NCBI GenBank assembly: GCA_027563935.2
Contig: CM050449.1
Span: 89,628,371-89,692,370, forward strand
Reading direction: 5' to 3'
DNA: 64,000 bases
DNA from: Costus lasius
Taxonomy: Eukaryota; Streptophyta; Magnoliopsida; Zingiberales; Costaceae
Shown here one piece after another: positions 57,095 through 64,000 of the stretch (position 1 is the stretch's first letter; each line of letters begins with the position of its first letter). A program made the translations under genes and the position numbers. The notes under the pieces are model-generated. The model had not been told where the DNA came from and did not search any database. It worked only from the letters and a program-made list of their open reading frames with translations.

Positions 57095-57235
57095 AGTTGT
57101 GCGTCCGATTCTCATCGTTCGCACGATCCAACTCCGTAGGCATAGCATATTTCTGCATCGTTTTCGCATCTTCAACATTTTGTTCATTATTGAGTCTCCC
57201 CTTGTTTGTGCATGGTGACCACATCGTCATAAGTC

Positions 57236-57442
57236 ATGTCTTCCCAACTCCCGGAAACCATCCCCGAAACTCAAGAATCGGTCCAGCCTTCAAAAGGGCC
57301 TAGCACCCACATAGAGTCTATGGCTGCGTTTGAGGCGCGAATTGATGTGAAGCTTGTGGCGCTGTCCGCACAAGTGGACGCCCACAAAGCAAGCACGAAC
57401 ACCATGGTCCAGTAGATTTTGGCTGGGATCCAACACCTCGCT
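57236..57442 (+). pseudogene. F gag, N-terminal fragment
   Basis: MSSQLPETIPETQESVQPSK with a TAG near 57416 (NTMVQ*ILAGIQHLA). The amphipathic stretch FEARIDVKLVALSAQVDAHK resembles the E gag start. Broken at 57443 by element G; the rest is not in the window. Confidence 0.65.
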
Positions 57443-58285
57443 TGTAATACTCTAGAACAAAAAAAAATGTCTTATATGTTTTCTCTTGTTGTCTATTTCT
57501 CTTGCTTTGCCCTTCTTATTTCTCATATCATGCATTTCTTCAACATCTCTTTCAACAATTGTTGCTCTATCAACTAATTCACCATAATTTATCAGTTTCA
57601 AAGCTGAAAGTCTTGTTCTTATACTTGGTTTTAAACCTCTTTCAAATCTCTTTGTCTTCTTCACCTCAATGTCAACCATGTGTGGGGCAAATCTTGATAA
57701 CTCTGTAAATTTAGCATCATATTGTGCCACCGTACCATTTCCTTGAATTAGCTGCAGGAATTCCATCTCCTTTTGATCTCTAATACATTTTGGAAAGTAT
57801 CTTTCATTGAATTTTTCTAAGAAATAATTCCATGTGATGGTTTCCTCCCTTGAGTCAGATACCCGTTTTAGCATTCTCCACCAATGCTCTGCTTCACCTT
57901 CAAACATAAATGATGCTAATAATACCTTTTGACTATTAGAATAATTTGTAACGGTGAATAATTTCTCCTGTTGACTTGATGCTATAGAATTATTTTGATT
58001 TTCACTTCTTGTCATTTGTTGGTGTATCATGCTAGACATCGTCTCCAAAGCTTTTAAAATACCAGCCATGTGAGTTGGAGAATCACTAGGAGATTGTGAT
58101 GACCTTGTCATATTGTTATTCCATAAGATTACTCATTTCCTTTAGGTTTTCATCCTTTCGTATTCAAGACCTACAAATTCACAAGTACCATTAGAGTAAT
58201 AGCACTACAAGTTTGCATGCTACAATCTCATATCTTGTTTTTGTCAAAAACATGTAAGACATTTTTTTTGTTCTAGAGTATTACA
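57443..58285 (-). mobile_element. Inverted Del-like fragment with LTR heads at both ends
   Basis: The plus strand begins with the first 36 bases of the G LTR (TGTAATACTCTAGAAC...). On the minus strand from 58285 the first 155 bases of the same LTR run directly into a gag frame. The two LTR heads therefore form an inverted terminal repeat around gag. It is followed on the right by an inverted RT piece. It looks like a rearrangement between two copies of G in opposite orientation. Confidence 0.6.
57452..58111 (-). pseudogene. Ty3/gypsy gag fragment, inverted
   Basis: 219 codons beginning MTRSSQSPSDSPTHMAGIL. It has the retrotransposon gag core: KVLLASFMFEGEAEHWWRML, WNYFLEKFNERYFP, EMEFLQLIQGNGTVAQYDAKF and ELSRFAPHMV. 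No zinc knuckle is included; the frame runs into an LTR head at 57478. The core motifs suit Del/Tekay chromoviruses, like the nearby G pol. Confidence 0.82.
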
Positions 58286-58520
58286 TCCCTTCTCCTGAAA
58301 TAACATGTCCTAGAAAATTCATCTTCCTCAACCAGAACTCACATTTACTTAATTTGGCGTACAACTGATTCTCCCTTAACACCTACAGTACCCTCCTTAA
58401 ATGCTCTTCATGCTCTTGATCACTTTATGAATACACCAATATATCATCAATAAATACAATTACACATATATCTAAAAGTGAATGAAATACCCGATTCATT
58501 ATGCTTACCATGTCACTATC
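58286..58520 (-). pseudogene. Inverted RT fragment of a G-like element
   Basis: The minus strand matches the plus-strand segment 60300-60535 of G (CVIVFIDDILVYS-type block, then [33 protein letters not shown]). Its end abuts the LTR head at 58285. Only about 80 codons, with changes. Confidence 0.75.
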
Positions 58521-59042
58521 ATGTCTCTATTTGATGTTACCCATGGAACCATGTGGATATCTATTCTACATAACTTGGTATGACCCATCTTATATTCGGC
58601 ATCTTCTTTGCTTGCTAGGCTTTCATGCTCAACCTTTGTATTTATAACCCTTTTTCAGGTTAACTTATGGGCTACATATTTTGTGGAAGATAATGGATAA
58701 TTGACGAGGAAAACTTTTGAGTATTTTGGAAATGCATTATGTATATATTATGTAAAGGCTATTGTACAAAGTGTGATTTATTTACAAAGTATGTTTTATA
58801 TCATAGTTTGTATATGAATGTTCAAAAGATGTTCTCGTCTTGAACGATGAACTTGAGTTTTTATGATATGAGAAAGATTTTCTTTTGTAAATGAAAGTTT
58901 GGATTGTTAGTTGTTACTCCTAGGCGACTATGCTATATAAATCAAGTTTTGATATTCATGTAGAGCAAGTTTTTATGAGTTGATTCTGGGTACATATAGC
59001 AAAAATTTTTTATATTATAATTATTTCATAAATTGAATTCTC
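58521..59042. other. Unassigned AT-rich stretch
   Basis: Between the inverted RT piece and the LTR body of G. No open frame or motif recognised; it may be LTR of a related element. 'gctatataaatca' near 58930 is TATA-like. Confidence 0.3.
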
Positions 59043-59580
59043 AATGCCTATGCCACCTCATGCCATTTGATTCACCTTAAGCCTACACCTCATGTTCCTT
59101 ATGCCTACACCTCATGCTATAGGATTAACTAGAGAGAAATGTAGAAAAAAAAAGTAAAAGGTAGCTTGATTCTTTGTGCATGACTTGAAGGGAAGAATAG
59201 CTAAGGAAAGGGAAGAAGAAGAAAGGGAGAAAACTCAAGTGAAGAGTGAATTGTGGTTTCTTAGGCAAGTTCTTCTTCTTTCTTTGTATTATTTTGCCTA
59301 TTGATTCCAATGGATGAGAACTTATCTTTTATTTCCTTTATGAATTCAATTTGTTTTTGACATTTACGATTTTGGTAAATTCGGCCCTTGGAAGAATGAG
59401 CTATGCCATGTTACACAACAAGGAATCCTTATGTGCAGTAAACCTGACCTTTACCCATTCAACTTATCATAACTTTTGATTCCTGGGCCCAAATTGTGTG
59501 AAATTAGATTCTTTGTAAAGAAGACTCAAACATCTTTCATTTGAGTCAGATATTTAGTCCTTTGGTATAGATTATCGAGT
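59043..59580 (+). repeat. Partial 5' LTR of G
   Basis: Matches 62990-63528 of the 3' LTR at high identity, from 'atgcctatgccacctc' to 'ttatcgagt', then passes directly into protease sequence. The rest of the LTR, the PBS and gag are missing here, so a deletion joins LTR to pol. Confidence 0.8.
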
Positions 59581-62500
59581 CAGATATGGACTGGCTTTCT
59601 TCATATCATGCTCTTGTAGACTGTTATAACAAGATAGTCACCTTGAATCTACCCGATAACATCCAATATCATTTCAAGGGTGTTGCACCTGATTCTGGTC
59701 TATATCTTCTTTCATCTATGCATGCTTCTAGACTTCTCATCAAAGGGTGAGCATGTTATTTAGCACTGGTGAAAGAATGCCATGAACCTACTCCTAATCT
59801 GAATGTGATACCCATTGTTAAAGAATTTCCAGATGTGTTTAGAGATGATTTGCTAGGTTTACCTCCTGATAGAGATGTTGATTTTAGTATTTGTCTCCTC
59901 CCTGGTACCATGCCAATATGTAAGACTCCATATAGAATGGCACCAACAGAGTTAGTAGAGTTGAAAAAGCAATTACAAGACTTATTAGATAAAGGCTTCA
60001 TTAGACCTAGTGTCTCACCTTGGGGTGCTCCAGTGTTATTTGTGAAAAAGAAGGATGGTACATTAAGGCTTTGCATTGATTATAGACAATTGAATTAGGT
60101 AACAATCAAGAACAAATATCCATTACCTCGAATTAATGATTTGTTTGACCAGTTACAGGGGCACAAGTCTTTTCAAAAATTGATTTGAGATCTGGCTATT
60201 ATCAATTGAAGATTAAGAATGAGGACATTTCAACAACAACATTTAGAACCAGATATGGCCATTATGAATTCTTAGTTATGTCTTTTGTGCTAACAAATGC
60301 TCCTGCGGTATTCATGGATCTGATGAATTGGGTATTTCATTCACTTTTAAATATATGTGTAATTGTATTTATTGATTATATATTGGTGTATTCAAAAAGT
60401 GATCAAGAGCACGAAGAGCATTTAAGGAGGGTACTGCATGTGTTAAGGGAGAATCAGTTGTACACCACATTAAGTAAATGTGAGTTCTGGTTGAGGAAGA
60501 TAAATTTTCTAGGACATGTTATTTCAGGAGAAGGGATATCAGTTGATTCACAAAAGGTAGAAGCTGTTGTCAAGTGGGAAAGACCAACTAATATAGCAGA
60601 GATGAGAAGTTTCTTGGGCAAGGCAGGGTATTATAGAAGATTTGTAGAAGGTTTTTCTCAAATTACAAGCCCTCTCACCAAATTGATTCGAAGAATGTAC
60701 TATTTGAGTGGAGTGAGGACTGTGAAGAAAGTTTTCAAGAGCTAAAAAAAAGACTCACTAGTGCACCAATCCTTACTATTCCTAAAGGAAATGATGGATT
60801 TATAGTTTATACTGATGCTTCACGAAAAGGGTTTGGTTGTGTTTTGATGCAGAATGGCAGAGTGATTGCTTATGCTTCTAGATAGTTAAAACCTTATGAG
60901 CAGAATTACCCAACACATGACTTAGAGTTAGCTGCTATCATTTTTGCACTAAAAATTTGGAGACATTATTTGTATTGCCAGACATTTGAAATATACACTG
61001 ATCACAATAGTTTGAAATATATCTTCACTCAGAAAGAGTTGAATATGAGGCAAAGAAGATGGATAGAGTTATTAAAAGATTATGACTGCACCATTCATTA
61101 CCAATCAGGTAAAGCTAATGTGGTAGCAGATGCTCTAAGTAGAAAATCTTCAAACATTGTGGCAACTCTAATGGTAAATCAATGGCAGTTATTGGAAGAA
61201 TTTTGTGGGTTGAAATGTAGGATTATCATGCAAAAGCCAAAAGTCATTTTTGCCTCTCTTAAAATTCAATGTGATTTTCTTCAACAAATAAAGGAAGAAC
61301 AACTTCAAGATGCACTTCTCAAGAGTTATAGAGAAAAAGTTAATGATGGAGGGGGACAAAATTTTAAAGTCAGGGGTGATGGTATATTAGCGTATAGGGT
61401 TAGAGTATGCATCCCAAGTGGATCTGAAATTAAAAATATGCTATTGCAAGAGGCACACAAGTTCAAGTACTCTATACACACAGGTAGTACTAAGATGTAT
61501 ACTGATTTAAAGAATCATTACTGGTGGGATGGTATGAAGAAAGATATTGCCATGTATGTTGCAAATTGTTTGACATGTCAATTGATTAAAGCTGAACACC
61601 AAAAGCCAGGTGGATTATTGCAACCCTTGGAGGTACCTGAATGGAAATGAGAAAAAATAGCTATGGATTTTGTTTTTGGTTTTCCAATAACATCAAGGAA
61701 ACATGATGCCATATGTGTGATACTTGATCGGTTAACTAAGTCTGCACATTTCTTGCCTATTAGAATGACATACTCTCTTGATAATCTCACAAGTTTATAT
61801 ATTAGTGAAATTGTAAGACTTCATGGTGTTCCAGTTGAGATTGTATCTGATAGAGATCCAAGATTTCTCTCTAGATTTTGGAAAAGATTACATGAAGCTC
61901 TGAGAACTAATCTTAAGTTTAGTACAGCTTTTCATCCTCAAATAGATGGACAATCAGAAAGAACTATACAAACACTTGAAGATTTACTAAAAGCTTATGC
62001 CATGGAGTGGAAAGGTGAATGGGAGGATGATCTCTTTCTTATTGAATTCACCTATTATAATAGTTTTCACTCAAGCATTCAAATGGCACCATATGAAGCT
62101 TTATATGGAAGGAAGTGTAGGACACCCGTATGTTAGGAATAAGTTAGTGATAGAAAGATTTTACAATCAGATATAGTGCAGGAAACAACTGATAAGATAC
62201 ATGTGATAAAAGATAAGTTAAAAGCTACACAAAGTCATCAAAAAAGTTATGTTGATCATAGAAGAAAGGACATAGAATTTTAAATTGGGGACCATGTATT
62301 CCTATAGATTTCTCCTTCTAAAGGTGTTATACGATTTGGGAAGAAAGGCAAATTGAGCCCAAGATTCAATGGTCCTTTTGAGATTCTTGAAAAGATTGGT
62401 TCTGTTGCTTATCGACTTGCTTTGCCACCATCCTTAGCTAATGTTCATAATGTATTTCATGTTTTAATGCTCAGAAAGTATCATTATGATCCTTCCCACA

Positions 62501-62700
62501 TACTTGATTACAAGCCTATTCTGATTGATCAAGATCTATCCTACATTGAAAGACCCATAAAAATTATAGATAGAAAAGAGAAGATTTTAAGAAACCGGGT
62601 TATACCACTTGTGAAAGTCATTTGACAACATCATTCTATTGAAGAACCAACATGGGAGTTGGAAGAGGAAATGAAAAGAGCACACCCACACCTTTTTGAT
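59581..62700 (+). pseudogene. Element G pol (protease end, RT, RNase H, integrase, chromodomain)
   Basis: Reads, with stops at about 60097, 60885, 61648 and 62135 and frameshifts near 60170 and 60690: protease end [42 protein letters not shown] and [12 protein letters not shown], where the catalytic second Asp is Tyr; RNase H YTDASRKGFGCVLM and VADALSRK; integrase zinc domain and core (LDRLTKSAHFLP, VSDRDPRF, DGQSERTIQTLED, all catalytic residues visible); C-terminal [14 protein letters not shown]; chromodomain [11 protein letters not shown] with EEPTWELEEEM. This order with a C-terminal chromodomain marks a Del/Tekay chromovirus; the chromodomain directs insertion to certain chromatin in this clade. 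Non-functional. Confidence 0.88.
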
Positions 62701-62739
62701 ATTTCAGGTATGACAACTTTAGTGGACTAAAGTTTCTTT

Positions 62740-62752
62740 AAGGGAGGGAGAA
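62740..62752 (+). other. Polypurine tract of G
   Basis: AAGGGAGGGAGAA directly before TGTAATACTC of the 3' LTR. Confidence 0.88.
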
Positions 62753-64000
62753 TGTAATACTCTAGAACAAAAAAAAAATATCTTACATGTTTTTGACAAA
62801 AACAAGATATGAGATTGTAGCATGCAAACTTGTAGTGCTATTACTCTAATGGTACTTGTGAATTTGTGGGTCTTGAATACGAAATGATGAAAACCTAAAG
62901 GAAATGAGTAATCTTATGGAATAAATAAGATGAAAATGAGAAAGAAGAAAACAAGAAAATAATGGGTAAAGTTCACCTACAATTGTTGACCATGCCTATG
63001 CCACCTCATGCCATTTGATTCACCTTAAGCCTACACCTCTTGCTCCTTACGCCTACACCTCATGCTATAGGATGAACTAGAGAGAAATGTAGAAAAAAAA
63101 TGTAAAAGGTAGCTTGATTCTTCGTGCATGACCTGAAGGGAAGAATAGCTAAGGAAAGGGAAGAAGAAGAAAGGGAGAAAACTCAAGTGAAGAGTGAATT
63201 GTGGTTTCTTAGGCAAGTTCTTCTTCTTTCTTTGTATTATTTTGCCTATTGATTCCAATGGATGAGAACTTATCTTTTATTTCCTTTATGAATTCATTTT
63301 GTTTCTGATATTTATGATTTTGGTAAATTCGGCCCTTGGAAGAATGAGCTATGCTATGTTACACAACAAGGAATCCTTATGTGCAGTAAACCTGACCTTT
63401 ACGCATTCAACTTATCATAACTTTTGATTCCTGGGCCCAAATTGCGTGAAATAAGATTATTTGTAAAGAAGACTCAAACATCTTTCATTTGAGTCGAATA
63501 TTGAGTACTTTGGAATAGTTTATCGAGTGTGTAACATCAGTTAAATCCGATCCAGCAAATCTATTTTTACAGTTTGGACCTTTATCTAGTGAGTGCTATA
63601 TGTCCAAGTTATGTGATGGTAACGATATCAAATTTTTAATTTTATATCAAGTACGCTTCATAACCTACTCCTAGAGCCTTTATTTGCATGATTTGGATAT
63701 GAAATGAAATTATGTTCGAATTTACACTTAACCCTAAAAATCTGAAAATCTCATTATCCTGATTTTGACCTATTGCTATTTCATAGGTCATAACTTATTG
63801 TGTTGAGCTCCATTTTAAGTAAAACTTGTTTTTCTCATAAACTAGAGTCAAAATCCTTTGTTTTGACATAAATATGATATCAAATGGTATCATATGAAGA
63901 ACTTGATGTCCATGGAAAACAAGCTCCAGATTTTGGATTTTCGGTTACTTGACCCTACACTATGTACCAAATGGTCTTTTATTTGCACTCTATGGATAAA
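62753..64000 (+). repeat. 3' LTR of G, runs off the window
   Basis: Starts TGTAATACTCTAGAAC; the part at 62990-63528 repeats 59043-59580. From 63530 to the window end there is no partner copy in the window, and no end (CA plus target duplication) is seen. No gene visible. Confidence 0.8.

Larger units (their letters stand above)
55476..57442 (+). mobile_element. Element F: E-like chromovirus, 5' end only
   Basis: LTR, tRNA-Met PBS and the first codons of gag, cut at 57443 by element G. The inferred LTR length of 1603 bp fits the E LTRs (1593 and 1606). The left edge is inferred from loss of A/D homology and that length match; the target duplication cannot be checked because the 3' end is outside the window. 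Confidence 0.65.

Noticed and set aside
57443..58285. MITE or Pack-type DNA transposon with inverted terminal repeats and a TCGCT/TCCCT duplication
   Set aside because: The flanks belong to different sequences (F gag on the left, inverted RT of G on the right), so the near-duplication is not a target site; the termini are LTR heads of G.

Overview
This is repeat-rich nuclear DNA of a flowering plant. Everything I can identify is LTR retrotransposon sequence; I see no single-copy host gene, rRNA, tRNA gene or CRISPR. The evidence is several plant-type Ty1/copia and Ty3/gypsy polyproteins, primer-binding sites matching plant initiator tRNA-Met and tRNA-Asp, and the plant-specific ORF2 ('putative plant transposon protein') found with Athila-like elements. 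The species cannot be told from the sequence.

The window is a set of nested insertions, reconstructed from LTR ends (TG...CA), 5-bp target-site duplications (TSDs) and host reading frames that resume across each insert. Level 1: element B (Athila-like, +, from 460), itself in an old LTR remnant (1-459). Level 2: element D (Athila-like, -, 3' LTR 5419-7045) splits ORF2 of B. Level 3: element E (Ty3/gypsy chromovirus resembling CRM, -, 8914-53935) splits ORF2 of D, and element F (same type as E, +, LTR about 55476-57078) lies upstream of the ORF2 of D. Level 4, inside E: solo LTR S0 (11331-13044), element A (Athila-like, -, 13403-30178) and copia element C1 (+, 33218-51950); inside F: a rearranged Del/Tekay-type chromovirus G (57443 to the end of the window). 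Level 5, inside A: solo LTRs S1 (16936-18666) and S2 (20344-22022) and a compact non-autonomous LTR element M (23854-26768); inside C1: copia element C2 (-, 40000-49169).

The Athila-like elements are unusual. In A and B, gag-protease is followed by a noncoding spacer and a second ORF of about 470 codons, with no reverse transcriptase, RNase H or integrase; what is visible of D fits the same layout. They look non-autonomous. The spacer carries dyad or tandem repeats related to arrays in the U3 part of their LTRs. E and F have different palindromes at a similar place in their LTRs.

C1 and C2 are the youngest insertions. Their LTR pairs are nearly identical and their gag-pol frames carry only two and one visible stop codons. 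E, D, B and G are more decayed, with stops, frameshifts and lost catalytic residues. Element-level entries give outer bounds and contain the nested inserts; gene entries give the host pieces between inserts.
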